Of a stretch of DNA of 64,000 bases, positions 38,289-50,996 are shown piece after piece. Below the pieces are notes generated by a model. That model made no database searches. It was not told the origin of the DNA and saw nothing but the letters and a program-made list of their open reading frames with translations. The DNA is from Oscarella lobularis (lineage: Eukaryota > Porifera > Homoscleromorpha > Homosclerophorida > Oscarellidae), in NCBI RefSeq assembly GCF_947507565.1, contig NC_089184.1, forward strand, positions 1,364,001 through 1,428,000, given 5' to 3'. Both the position numbers and the translations under genes were made by a program. Within the stretch, counting starts at the first letter, position 1; each line of letters opens with the position of its first letter.

Positions 38289-41153
38289 CTAAGATTTTTG
38301 TATGAGCAGCGGAGTCGTTTCTGAGGACGAGTCGTTGTTGACTTCTGACGTCGATTCAATGTGCACGTATTCATTCCGAGGCTTGCGCAGTGACGACAAC
38401 GAGGGGTTCTTCAACAACGTATACGCCAAGAGCCACTTGTTTCGCACCCGCCGAGATGACTCGGTCAGACGCAAGCGGGCAATCGAGTCTTGATTGCGCA
38501 ATTCTATAAAAAAAAGTCCAAGTATTTAGCAGACAGTACAATTGTGCTACGGCACCTAATTTGGAGTCCGCAGCACCTTGACTTCGAAGCGGCGCCATTC
38601 GTTTCGACTTTTCATCTTTCTGCAGTAGGTATAGAAACGTAACGAGGCAGGGATGGTTGTGGTGTTCATGTAGGATCAAAACAGAAATGAAGCTCGAGAA
38701 TCCTTAGAGTACAAACGTATTAGACTCGTACGCGTCACACCTAGCCTATATATGAACGCTGCGTACCGCTATCCCACGTTTCCAATCCTCTGGCATAAAT
38801 GGGTCGATCGAGACGAACTATGAGCATTAGGCCAAAGACGGCAGCAAGCAGAACGCGTTTAAGAAACGTGAAAATGCCCAGGAGAACATTGTAAAAGTAG
38901 GAGAAGTAGAAGAAATTGTGATAGAGTCGTCTACGAATAAAGAATTCCGAATTGACGTCTATTGACACGCGGGGTGTTGACACCTACCTGTTGTTCATCA
39001 CTAGTTGCTTGCCTCCTCTCTCGAGAAACACGAATTTAGACATCAGACGCAGTATAACGTAAATAACAAACGAAACGATGGCCGGAGCCCTATACAAGAT
39101 TAACCAATTCAGACATGAATGATCAGCGACGTACATCCTCTTACAAGAGTATATAGAGCACTTCAAAGAAACTCTTGGCATCAACTCTGATCCAGGACAC
39201 GCAGAGTCCAATGAGTGCAGCGATTAGCAGAACAAAGAAATAGGTGGCAAACCAGTCTGCAGAAAAAAAATCGTCTACTAGTGCAGTGACACTACGTGTA
39301 GAGAAGACACTCTCACCCCATACGAAGTAAGCAATCTGCATTCCAGCGTAGGTCGTCGAAGAGTTCTGCAGTCACACTTGGATACAAAGTCAAGAGAATT
39401 TAGCGAGCCCTCACAATTATTCGTGGCGGCAATTTGCCCATCTCACTAGGAATGAAGTCCTTTTTCCCCTTGTACACGGCTATGACCTTTCGTCTGAGAC
39501 GACGCAAAATAAAACACGCACGTAGAATATCTAGATGAGCGGCATTACTTTTGGCTTCGAATAAAGAGCAGAATTTTCAGTATGGACAGCAATGTTGACA
39601 CGCAAGTACCGGTTATAGTAGCCCCTAAAAAAAGGTCGAGAAACTCACTGGAAACGTCGCTGGAACATCAACTGTACCAATATAAACATTCGTTGATCCT
39701 ATAAGAATTTTCACAAGTGTCGACTCGTTGACAGTGCTGTGATTCGACTTGATGGCATCAAAGTCAGACACCAAGACCGCTATATTGCCGGAAGTGATTA
39801 CGATGGCCTGTAGGAAGAGACGAGCCCAACGGTTTTTTAATTAAACGACACGGCTTACCTGCCAAAGAACAAGAACGCTGACAAAATTGGAAACGAGAAA
39901 AATTGACGGAAAACGAAAATCTATAGCAGCAAGTGAAACACCCGTCAAGCAACAACGAAGAGAACGACTTACAAGGATCCCACGGATACATCCACAGGAG
40001 AAATCGCGCAAATTTTGACCGGTTTCGTATTGCACTTGACTCGCCATCATCATTATCAGTGGAACTGGTCACATACACACAGATCTTCATGATTAATGCA
40101 GACCAATACGACGGGACTTGGCTTACTTTAGCAAACGCTTCACATACTGTATGCTGTGTATTATTCTCTCGTCTGCATCGTCAGCATTTGAAGAGGACCG
40201 TACTTTTTTCACTATCTTATATCCGAACCAGCCCACCACAATGACTTGGCAAATTTCCGGCAGTCTGAATAAAACCTTGATTGTATAAGAAGAAGGCCAA
40301 TCCAATTAGAACAAGCAATAGAGACGACGATCTCACAGCAACGGTAGTGCTGGGAAACTCCACAGCCAACACGGACTCACATAACGCATACTTCGCCAAA
40401 TTCACCCCCAACCTGAAATCGAGTAAGCAAAGTCTATTCGGTAAGGCCTGTTGCAGACAAACCAGGAGCCAGTGTACAGAAAGCCAATAACGCAACCAAT
40501 CATCTTGTGAGGAGTAGTGATGCAGGCAAACACAGGTGCAAAGAGAGTGGCAATGAAGAGCATCAGCAAGATCGTTACAAGGGCTGAACGAGCGAGAGAC
40601 GACATGAGGTGTTTGTTGCAAGCGAGACTCGCTTTACCTCTAAGCCACGGATTGAGATCGCCGCTCAGAGTTATTCCTTTGAGAATAAACGAGAAAACGG
40701 TTGATGACGTGGCACCAAAGGCAATGGCAACTACAAGTCGGTTTTGTGATGAATCAATCAGATTTACAGGACTAGGTAAGAAGAAAGTCAATTAATTAAT
40801 TAATTAATTAATTAAAATGACCGCATGCATAGACAAAGGTCGAGCTTACGCAGTCAAGGCTGGTTTCCCTTTCGCACATTTTAGACAAAGTGCGCGACGA
40901 CGCCCAAGAAAGGAAAATAAGCTCGAAATGACTATCTGCAAAAGCAAGAAGCGGTCTGATCGTTTTGCTGATGTAGACGACTGCTTGTCCGATTTACTCC
41001 GGCAACGAGGAAAGAGACCAATTGCCAAAACGTGCCGTAGAACGAACTGCAGCTATAAAACAACCAGAATCGGTGCAGCAACACTCGCCGAAGGTACAAG
41101 TAGAGCAAAGGAACTTACAATAAGGCACTGTGAGAGACGTTCGATCTATTCAT
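38289..41153 (-). CDS. STRA6-like multi-pass retinoid-uptake receptor, copy B
   Basis: The first exon (ATG 41153-41151) reads MNRSNVSHSALF and splices in phase to CSSFYGTFWQLVSFLVAG, then IVISSLFSFLGRRRALCLKC. This aligns with the first helix and basic loop of STRA6. The next exon has SQNRLVVAIAFGATSSTVFS, closely like the same segment of copy A. The C-terminus gives RNKWLLAYTLLKNPSLSSLR and ends TTPLLIQKS, with stop TAG 38291-38289. Copies A and B share exon layout but have clearly diverged, so the duplication is not recent. An intron near 40789-40815 holds a TTAATTAA run. The role is inferred as retinoid or similar hydrophobic-cargo uptake. Confidence 0.85.
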
Positions 41154-41254
41154 TCTTCGCAGCCTTCATTATTTTGCGCATAACGTGCGCTATGAACTCG
41201 GAAAAACCCTGCATATTGATAGATAGAAAAAATGATTCACAGACTGACTATACA

Positions 41255-42217
41255 CTAGCTGAGCGAGTCCAGTTGATCTTGCACCGTTTCTAGCTAAAAT
41301 CAATCTCATTGTATGAACGCATGCATTACATGTGTATATATATACCTGCTTGTAAAACGAAAATAGTTCTTCGTGTGTAAATTCCGTTCGAACTCTCTCC
41401 ACATCTTGACCCTATCACAATAACATAGAAAATACACAATGTTGTAATGGAAGACGTCTGCACCTCGCCATCAGATTTGACGTCAAATTCAAAAAGAGCA
41501 TTCGGAATCTTCGTCTTGCTCTTGGTGCTCTGACCCATCTGCAGATTGAGCCTCCAATTGACGTCGTCAAGCTAATATTAGGAGAGTCAGTGTTGATGTT
41601 TCTTGTAACAAGCAAGCACTCGCCTGCTTGGGATAAAAGCTCTTCTGCTTCAGCCGATCCAAAACGTCTTTTGCAGTCGTGGACCAGGCTTTGACAATAG
41701 CAGCAGCCTAGTCACAGTCAAAATTCCCCAAGGTCTTCTTCCATTAGAGTCCTTTACTTTCGTGTCGCTGAGATGAATTTTCTGTAATTGTTGGTTCAAG
41801 ATGGTAGGCTTGGAACTGTAGTATGCAGCCTAAAAAAGCGTTGAGAGAATAATAGCCGGTAAACTTCGCTTTGTTCAAACTTGTTCTAAGAAGAAAGCAG
41901 CCGTTTCGAGAATGAGCTCGAGATCTTTTGCTTCCAGTCCTAGTACTGCTTGCAGCTTGGCCTCTTCTTCGTCGCTAAACGCTTTCTCGTCCTAATTCAA
42001 TTTGTCTTATACCAGAAATTCGGCGAAATGGCGAGACTGTACTCGAAGATGCAGCTTCTGGACGATTCTTGCGATTAGAGAAGGAAATTTAGCGTCGTCG
42101 AGCTCATTGATGAGATCTACGGCTCGCTTCAAACTAACGCAATCCGTTTGAGCGATAAGAAGTGGCGAAACGACGTCTCTACCTCGGAGTTTCGGTGAAC
42201 AGCAGCTTGCTACTCAT
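41255..42217 (-). CDS. COMMD10: COMMD10, COMMander/CCC-complex subunit
   Basis: The start at ATG 42217-42215 ([11 protein letters not shown]) splices to [20 protein letters not shown] and [11 protein letters not shown], matching the human N-terminal helical domain. The COMM domain follows: [32 protein letters not shown], and [16 protein letters not shown] final exon reads [12 protein letters not shown] with stop TAG 41257-41255, as in human (LETIQAQLDSL). COMMD10 is part of the ring-shaped CCC/COMMander complex that recycles endosomal membrane proteins. An alternative in-frame ATG at 42232 adds five residues. It lies in a same-strand run between STRA6-like B and the p53-family gene. Confidence 0.9.
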
Positions 42218-42371
42218 GACTCGATAACGCATGTGCGAAACTCAAATATCGCAAAAAAAATATCTATAATCCTACCTGCTCTGTTTAGCGCCATTTCTCT
42301 GCACAATAATTCGTTTAAATTTAGAACAATTGAATAAAACCCAACTCAAACAAGAAAAATCATTGATTAGG

Positions 42372-44701
42372 TCAGAAGCAAACCAGAAACTCGGAAAACC
42401 AACAATGCCAAAAGCAAAGCAAGTCATGCAGTATAGAACTACAGTACGTCGGAAAGAAAAAAAAAAAACTTACTGAAAGGAAACAACTCTCTTCAACGAG
42501 TAGTGAAAGGAGCGTGACTGGGACTGACTGCCATTCGAAGACCCCACTGATGATCCAGACAACTATAAAAAAAGATTCAACATATAGTCCACGTCTGCAG
42601 GCATTAATTGATACCTCTTGCTGGCTCAAGTCTTGACCATTTGCAGGTTGCAAAGCAGCAAGCCCATTGGCAGGTTGCAAAGCAGCAAGCCCATTGGCAG
42701 GTTGCAAAGCAGCAAGCCCATTGGCAGGTTGCATTTCTCTGAATCGAATATTTTTGAAAATGATGACTACTCAAAACTTGCGTACCTGGTCTCTTTCCTG
42801 TCCCTTTCGGCGATCTTTGAATTCTCCTTGACCAGGCGATCGAAAAGCTTGAGGTTCTCATAAACCTCGAGGAGGGTTCCGTAATGCTTCTTTCCCTTAA
42901 CCTTAAAAAATGGCGTCGTTATCTGACAAGTGTATGCATTATTTTTTTGCGCTCTTACAGCAACGTAGTAGACAGTTTCTGAATCAGAGTCCTCTTCAAC
43001 GCACTCCCTCTTGGCCTCAGGATCCTTCCAGCTTTTTAAAAAGGCAGTGCATCTTTGCCGAATCTTTCTCTGCACGGGTTTTCCCTCTGTAGAGATTGCT
43101 TAGTCAGTCAATGAAAGTGCTGACCTTGATGACTTATACCTGGTTCTGAGTCGCTGTCCGGTGGTGGCTCCCGGCGGATTTTTGACGCCTGCCTCGCAAC
43201 GTCGTCGCCGTTGCTGGCAGATGCTTGCTTCAAAAAATTTCTCACGTGGGTGATCTTGTCTCGCCCGGGACTTGCACACACGCGAACGTCCACGGTATCT
43301 CGGCCAATAATGCGGCCGCTAGAAGCACGTTTTAACCAGAAATCAAAGAGAGAGAGAGTGTGTATGTTCGCAGCTGTACTTTATTTCCAAGGTGAAAATA
43401 AGCTGACATCCCTTTCGATCATACCCTGGCAGACAAGACGAGAAGCACGCAGAAGCAAAAAAATACGTTGCTTCTCCTACGCAAAGCAAAAACATGCACA
43501 GAATGCCAAAGTTCACGAAGAGATTCTTACCTGTGGTGACACTTGGCTGAAAAGGCAGCAAAATGCACGGCCTATTCGCTTCCATGACGTATTCAGCGTC
43601 CGAATGATTTGTCTTGAAGACGTGTAAGGGATTGGGATGACCTGAAATGAGAGGACGCGTTGTTAGATTTTATGACTGATTTTTTAATTCTCACCGTCTT
43701 CGTTCTGCTGCATGTGATTGGGGCATCGAGTGATAGGCTCTCGGACGTAATCTATTTTCTTGAAAGTGGGCATCAGTCGGAGCTTTGCCCCTCCAGTTCT
43801 TAGGCCCTCTAAGGAGAGAGATTGAAAGAGGAGACAGTGTGCTGATCTACGACACCTACGGTTTGTAGTGAAGCAAACAGGAAACATTGTCAGCTTTTTC
43901 ACAAAGAACTTGTTGAGCACAGATGAATACTAAAAAAACTTACAATAATAAGTACATACAACACCTGATTTGATTTCTCACCGTCCACGGAATGCTCTTC
44001 GATTCGCCTTCAATCTAAGCAAAACGGTGCCGTAATGAAATTCGTTTTTCCCTCTTTTCGCCAACTCACCTCTTTCGGAAATTTAATTTGAAAATTGTGC
44101 ACTCCAGGAAAGGGACGACTACAAGAAGAAGAAGAAAATAAGTCCACGAAAATGAGCAAAACATGGTGTATGCAGGTACTGACTCTGACGGTATTCCAAG
44201 AATAGGATCAAGCAAATACTCTTCCGTCAGCACAGGAGAAAAAGAAGGAGCCTAAATGAAAGGACGCCGAGCCTTGTCATTTATCCTCCGAATACGTATA
44301 AATAGACTACATGCTGAACAGCTGTCAGCGTTTTAGTACATGCGTTTTGTCCGAAATTGTATCTCTATGAGAGTGCAGGATAAACTTACGACAGGAGCCT
44401 GGGACGCCGCCTGGGACAGGGTGGTGCTGACTGTAAATTCGACACGATTGTCTGACGACAGGAGAAATCGAGACAATCGGCGTATAGAGCGTTACTTCTT
44501 ACCCTCCTGCACCATAATCGTCGACGGACACATTCTGGAAGACAAAAGAACGTGACAAAAAAGTGTCGTTGTTGCACGACAAGGAGGGCTCTGTGCATAC
44601 CCGATGCATGAAGGTATGTCGTTGGTATCCCAAACTCTGTTGAACGTGTTTTGGCTCAGATTGAAGCCCTGCGACGAGGATTGAGACAAGGGTTGAGACA
44701 T
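42372..44701 (-). CDS. p53/p63/p73-family transcription factor
   Basis: ATG 44701-44699 opens MSQPLSQSSSQGFNLSQNTF, then NRVWD, a TAD-like FxxxW motif. DNA-binding-domain exons read FPGVHNFQIKFPKE, YSSVLNKFFVKKLTMFPVCF, VREPITRCPNHMQ, EANRPCILLPFQPSVTTG, FASACFSSCLPGYDRKGCQL, IFTLEINGRIIGRDTVDVRV and CASPGRDK. The zinc ligands equivalent to human C176, H179, C238 and C242 are all present, as are R175, R248 and R273 equivalents; C277 is Ser. A tetramerisation segment follows: ETVYYVAV then KGKKHYGTLLEVYENLKLFD. The C-terminal region carries an LQPANGLAA tandem repeat and no SAM domain was found. Last exons and stop (42372-42374) are less certain. Confidence 0.88.
42642..42737 (-). repeat. 27-bp coding tandem repeat in the p53-family gene
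   Basis: Three near-perfect 27-bp units plus a partial fourth encode LQPANGLAA on the minus strand, directly after the tetramerisation exon. Nucleotide identity between units is almost complete, so the array is young and probably length-variable. Confidence 0.92.
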
Positions 44702-44768
44702 TGCGTGAATTTTGAGGAATGCGTTAACGCACGCTCTTGGTAAACAAAACGTAAACCTGAGACAACTA

Positions 44769-47700
44769 CTAAAAAGCATTTGCTCGCTTGATGCCGCCGT
44801 GATCGAAGCGACGCATACCAATCTGATTGTATGCGAGTGCTGGAATGAAAATTTCTTTCGCGAGGTGGTCCGAGTCATTAGGCAAAACCAACTTGACTAC
44901 TACCACTGATGATTTTTGAGCAAACGGCGATAGGTACGGCATAGAGCCTATTTTCCAATTATTGGCCAGCCACTCCTTTTAACACCAAATGCTTAATTTT
45001 TAATTAATTAATTAATGGCGCAATTGGCTCACCAAATTGACTTTGACAACTGTATAAAGATAACGCAGACCCTCACTCCCTAGGACAGGAAAGAAATAAA
45101 TGGCATAGTTAGTTACTTTACGTACCTTCTATAGGAGAGCACAGGGTGCTTGCAGCGCCAGATGAAGTCCTATAACTGTGTACAGAATACGCACATTTTC
45201 TACTGTTACATCTAGCAAACCTTGCCAATGCAAGCGTCAGTTTTCTGCTCAACTCTAGTGCATCAGTAAAGTGAGGTTACACTAAGACAGCTGCCACAAA
45301 CCTGTTGAACATAGAAGCTCCACAATCAAGTCTTGGCTTCTCGCAACCAACGAATGAGCATTCGATATGTGTACGACAAAGGAACTTGACATGATAGACG
45401 TCAGAATATCTCTACAAATGTAGCCAATAATCTAAACACATTTATCCTGAAACATCAAAACAGTTCCTCGTGATCTTCTGCTTACTCTGGCAGTGTTGGT
45501 GCCTACTCCAGAACGATCAAGGCTGTGCAGTAAAAGAAGAACGGAGCGCGGAAGGCTCAGGAGGCGTAATGGAAATTCCTCTATAGTAGAGGATATGAAG
45601 TCGCGAAGTTCTGCTTCTTTCATAGAAAGTCCCTGATGATATATAAAAAATGATGGTTAACTAACCTGGGCTGTTCTCACAGGGAATTTCGGTTTCCTTA
45701 ACAAATCGCCGAAAGACGGCAGGAAGGGCAATTTCCTTCCGTTCTTGACGACTTGCAAGACTGCAGCAGCAGTCAATAATAGAAACCAACAACCTCAGAG
45801 AACACGTTTGTGCCATGGCGAGAAAAACTCTTTTTGCGCATTACCTTTCCAAAAGAGGCTTTATATGGATGTTCAGTAGCCTAAACAAAGTAGTACTGCA
45901 CTATAAGAAACTGCTATACGCAGTGCAATAAAGTAATTTACAGATAATTACCACGTCCTGCTTAGGGTTCTCTTCGTCATCCAAAAAACCCTCTCTGTAC
46001 AAAACTAGCTCGGAAAAAGACAGGAAATAAGATGAATTTACCTTTCAGCTACTTTTGCAAACGCCTTTGCCAGACTGTCAGAGGGAAGAGGCGCCTTACT
46101 CAAAACGGTGAAGAGACACTTGTGCAATTGCCATGAAGAATTTTGAGCCAAGAGAAGAGCAGCGAGAAAACAGTCGTCTTTCACAAGAGCCTTAGAAAAA
46201 AAACTCAATAACGAGAGATACTTTCCAAACGCGGTCGTACCTCAAGGAGTACAGTCCAATCAGGCAGTGGCTGCTCAGCAAGCCACTTGAGTACCACAAA
46301 AAGGTGCTTGGGACCAGTTCTGTCAATACGCTCAGAGCGGTGACTATGTGTACAAAAAAACGTCGTACCTTTCGAATATCGACGGTTCTATTTGTGATAG
46401 CCATGCTGCTGAAACGTTCCCTGAAATTGACTCTTTTGAAGTGACTATTTCCTGCGGATCTTTTCCAGTCGTTTTCCAAATGTCCAGAAGCTTGTTGCAG
46501 TGACTGTTGATTTCTAGTAGAGAGTTAGTAGAACTTTCTCTGACGTTCTCCTCCTCCTCCTCCTCCTGAATAAAATCTGACGGCGAATTTGCAACAGACC
46601 ACACAAAGCTACCGACAATAGACACCAAAGCAATAATGTCAGACCTAAGAATGAAACGATTCGGAGGAAAGTCGAGAGTTTCAGATTCAACGTACCTAAA
46701 CTGATCCCTTCTTGATTCAGACACATCGACTGAATCGTATCGCGCCGAAAGCACGGATAATCCGCTGACGAAAATTTGACGAAATAACGGCTTGGCTAAC
46801 GCAGGTGGAAGCGTCGTCCACAGATCATGCCTCAGTGCCTTCAACGTATAATTCCACATCTGAATTCCGAACGAACACCTCTCGTCCTAACGGTAAACAA
46901 GACATTAAAAAAAAAGAGTAGTGGCCCTTCGTCACAGATACATATGTACTTCGTAAAATGGTTTGGGATCCGCATAGTAATTGCTTTCAGCGTCCTGAAG
47001 GACGACTGTGACGGTGCTCTGAATGTGATAGTCAACTATCAGATGCTTCTGGTCGACAATCCACGTTGCAATCTGTCTGCTTACAGCAACAACGCTAAAC
47101 ACAACGCTGCCAAGTCAGATACTCTACGCTACACAATAACTTACCTGTCTTCTTCATCGTTGAGTGCGTGTACGTATTGAGCTACTTTATTTTGAAGATG
47201 AGCAGCTGAACTTAGTGCGACATAGTAGCACTGGACGTGAGCCTCTCGAGGCACCAAGACGGTAACCTACGAGTTTCCGATGACAAATTGCACAGCGAAC
47301 AAACGCTATTTTATCCCCACTTTCGCGAGTTCGCTTAGAAACGACGAGGCAATGAATTGAAGAACCGCTACGAAAGCCCGTTTGACTGGGATACAAAGCT
47401 GACCTGACGGAAGGGATACCACAGGGAACACGGCGTCCAAGGCATTGACTATTCTAAAACAAGACTACCTCCCAAAAATAAGCGACGAGTTCGTAAATAC
47501 ATAGAGTGACTTTACCCACCTCTGTAACTATCTTTGACTGCTGTGCGTCACCTACAAAGATCCACCATACCATTTTCCATATAAGAAGGATTCTATCCTA
47601 CCGTCTTTCAATTTATGGCACGTGAATTTTCTTGATTCTTTAAAAGCGGCGACCTCGATATCGATTTCGGATTGAATTGCAGCAACGACGTCGCGATTCA

Positions 47701-49062
47701 CGATCTCGGCCAATGTACTCCCATACGAGTCGAACAATCGGCTCCACTTCCAACAGAATCGACTCTCCTTTTCTTTGTAACGCTTCTTATGAGTGGCTAT
47801 TTTTGCTTCATCGATGGGCTCCAATAGGGGCGACAACGGAGGCAGCCGTCTCCTCTGGCGACCTATCAAATGCGCAGGTGGACTAACGCCAGGAAGCAAG
47901 TCTAACACGTTCTTTAAAAATGGCTCGGGCACCAGTCTGGGAGACGAGGAAAGTGACGAAGACGAACGACTATCATCCTCAGTATGTCCAGAGCATTCCC
48001 AAATGACAGTTTGAACAAACAGTTCAAAATCTTGGCACTGCCTCATAGCTCTTCCGATCAAGATCAGAGCATCCAAAGGCAGCGCAGTCACTCGGCACCG
48101 GCACAAATCGTCGGCTACCTTTTCCAGTTTCTTCTGCAAGAGCGAAACGTAGACATCTTCCATATAAGTCAATGGAGCAAGCTCGGCGTCGTTCATAAAT
48201 GCGTCGTCTCTTAAAATTTCAACGTCGTCGCTAATCATCCGCTTCGCTATGTTGACGCTCTTCACAAAATCGTCTAAAGGGGATACGTCTGTAAAGCTGC
48301 AAGCAGTCTCCAACTCAAAGTCCTTCTTTCTCAACTGCATATACCATTTCCCAACGACGGGGACCTTGTAGAGTAGACACTGGGCGACAACGAGACGTCG
48401 TCGTTCGAGTCCAATCAACCCGGACAACTCGGTCGCAGCAGCAGCCGAAGTGGTCATATGACCCAACTGTTCGACGCAGTAGCGGCGAAGATACGCGCGC
48501 AACTGACACCACAGCGCCAGTGCATCGCGAGCGTATTCCGCCGAAGGAATCTCGTGCAAAAAAGTACTGCTAGCCGCCACCGTTGGTTCATAGGCAATCG
48601 GAAACACTAGGCCCACTTCAAAAATCAAGTACTGAAGCAAATCGAGGACGCAGGATCCGCCTGTAGGCCGCTTATCGCATTCACTCAACTACAGTAAGAA
48701 TGAAAAAGTGTACGATTTCAGAATACCTGTAGCCCTACGAGAAATTGAAGCAAGTCTTCCGTCACGGAAACGTCTAGATGCTGGCAGGTGCCGTTTTCGC
48801 TTTCCAAGCATTCCATTGCCGCTGTATAGTCTCCCACCGTTCTTCCAACAAGGTCCTGAACGGCGCTGACGAACGCGTTCGCCTCTTCATCGAGTCTACA
48901 GTAGTAGACACCGAGGTGTGAAAAGGGGTTCGCGAGGGGGAGAAGGGAGCTCTCTCGCCGTTTCTGATTCGTCTCGAGCAGCTCGTCGACTCGTCTCAAC
49001 TGCTCGTCCACGGTCGACGTCGCCCACGCCGACTGTTCCGCCATTTGAATTCCTTTGTACAT
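44769..49062 (-). CDS. Large KIAA0825-like (DUF4495) protein, many exons
   Basis: The longest exon (about 47605-48690) encodes a helical region with DLLQYLIFEVGLVFPIAYEP, LWCQLRAYLRRYCVEQLGHM and VVAQCLLYKVPVVGKWYMQL. These resemble the order and pattern of human KIAA0825. Upstream is MYKGIQMAEQSAWATSTVDE (ATG 49062), then a second exon. Downstream exons continue as minus-strand coding through 46344-46859 (LWTTLPPALAKPLFRQIFVS) and 45432-45623. The last exon reads EWLANNWKIGSMPYLSPFAQ and NQIGMRRFDHGG, with stop TAG 44771-44769. KIAA0825 has no assigned biochemical role; human variants cause postaxial polydactyly. The match is by remembered pattern and is moderate. A start at 49155 in the same frame is possible but would run through an acceptor-like CAG. 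Confidence 0.5.
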
Positions 49063-49325
49063 ATCAACCGTTCTAAGGCGTTCTTCCGTTCCGGCGGTGG
49101 CCCGAGAGCGTTCGATTGCGGCGAGTCGGACTGTACATAAAAAAAGTAAGACCAAAATTAGAACGAGTACGCGTCTCCAAAGCCGTTCCCTTTATTTACG
49201 AACGACGAGTGAGCGTCGCCTCGTCGAGGTGACGCTATTTATTCGTCGTGCCTCACGGCTACGACAAATAGGACGCGTATGTCATTGCGCGCACATATTT
49301 TCGCGTACGCGACGTCGGTGCAGCG

Positions 49326-50006
49326 ATGGGCAATCGATCGACAAGGGAAAGGGGGACCCCGCACGTCTCTTCTCCGCCACCGCATCCTCCTCACCGTTTT
49401 CCGTTCTCGTTTCTGCCAGTGGCTCAAAGCGGCAACGACGAACCGGGCAAGAACTTCAACAGTCGCAGCTTGGGCCTGCGAATGCAGAAAAAGATCCTAG
49501 GCAAGATGGCGACGAAAAAGATGGCGAAGGCGTTTATAGACGAAGACGAGGGCGCTCTGCTCGACGCCCTTCAAGTGCTCGCCCTGCGCGAAATCGACGT
49601 CGAACGCAAAGCTAAAAAAATCGTCAAGAACGTGATTAAAATCGCGATCAAATTGGCCTTGCTCTATCGCAACGATCAGTTCAACGCCGACGAATTGGCG
49701 CTCGGCGAACAATTCAAGTCGAAATTTCGTCAAACGGCGCTCACCGTCGTCAGTTTTCACGAAGTCGAGTTCACGTACGATCGCGCCTTCTTGGAAGGCG
49801 AAGTGAGCGCCTGCGAGAAACTCCTTCACGATCTCATCCGACGACACTTGACCGAGAAATCGCACGGACGCGTTACGATGGTATTCGAGTTCTTTCGTCG
49901 ACCGACGACGCTCGATAATCTCTTCAAATCGGAGGGACCCCATCGGGACTTACTTGACACGATCGCCGGAAAGCTCAACGTTATGCTCGAGCAGAAGAAA
50001 CTCTAG
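49326..50006 (+). CDS. TNFAIP8/TIPE-family protein with N-terminal MGNRST extension
   Basis: This is a single-exon ORF of 226 residues. After a Pro-rich N-terminal extension of about 45 residues it matches the TIPE fold: LGLRMQKKILGKMATKKMAK, IVKNVIKIAIKLALLYRNDQ, FNADELALGEQFKSKFRQTA, LTVVSFHEVEFTYDRAFLEG and HLTEKSHGRVTMVFEFF. It ends DTIAGKLNVMLEQKKL. TIPE proteins form a six-helix hydrophobic cavity and transfer phosphoinositides, regulating apoptosis, immunity and migration. The protein begins MGNRST, which fits the N-myristoylation pattern MGxxxS/T. It is intron-less, unlike its neighbours. It is divergent from the KIAA0825-like gene (263 bp) and convergent with HINT (299 bp). Confidence 0.93.
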   Translation: MGNRSTRERGTPHVSSPPPHPPHRFPFSFLPVAQSGNDEPGKNFNSRSLGLRMQKKILGKMATKKMAKAFIDEDEGALLDALQVLALREIDVERKAKKIVKNVIKIAIKLALLYRNDQFNADELALGEQFKSKFRQTALTVVSFHEVEFTYDRAFLEGEVSACEKLLHDLIRRHLTEKSHGRVTMVFEFFRRPTTLDNLFKSEGPHRDLLDTIAGKLNVMLEQKKL

Positions 50007-50305
50007 GGAACGAAAAAAAAAAAGGCTATAAGTAGATTTTACATTTCGTTTGTGAAAGTTCCTAGTCAGTCAATTTTTTTTCGGTCACTACTTATGAAAT
50101 ATTTAAATTTCTTTGATATTGGCGCCTACGCGAATTATTGCCCCAGCTGGCTCAACGTGCTATGCTCGAGCAGAAGAAACAAACCTAGAAGAGACGGTAC
50201 AGTAGGTCGTCACGTATCGATATTTCTCTAACTAAACGTGACGTCACACATAGAAAGATTACACTTCATTTTACAAGCGAGTCTTTTTCAGTCATCTTTT
50301 ACACG

Positions 50306-50924
<619 letters not shown>

Positions 50925-50996
50925 CGTCGACAAGAAGCAAGTACGTTAGGTTGGTATGCTATAGTCTAGGCACGCCCATCATTGTTTAGCGACAGG
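50925..50996. promoter_or_regulatory. Shared bidirectional promoter region HINT/PINCH
   Basis: There are 72 bp between divergent start codons, including GGTTGGTATGCTATAGTCTA. No TATA box is evident. The assignment is from geometry only. Confidence 0.5.

Noticed and set aside
40817-41293. 158-aa plus-strand ORF, basic and Cys-containing
   Set aside because: It is antisense to STRA6-like B exons 1-3, which splice in phase and match the family.
42642-42737. Regularly spaced repeat that could look like a CRISPR array
   Set aside because: The units are contiguous without unique spacers and encode LQPANGLAA in frame inside a eukaryotic gene.
44712-44909. Plus-strand 65-aa ORF
   Set aside because: The minus strand at the same place is the last exon of the KIAA0825-like gene, with a good acceptor and stop.
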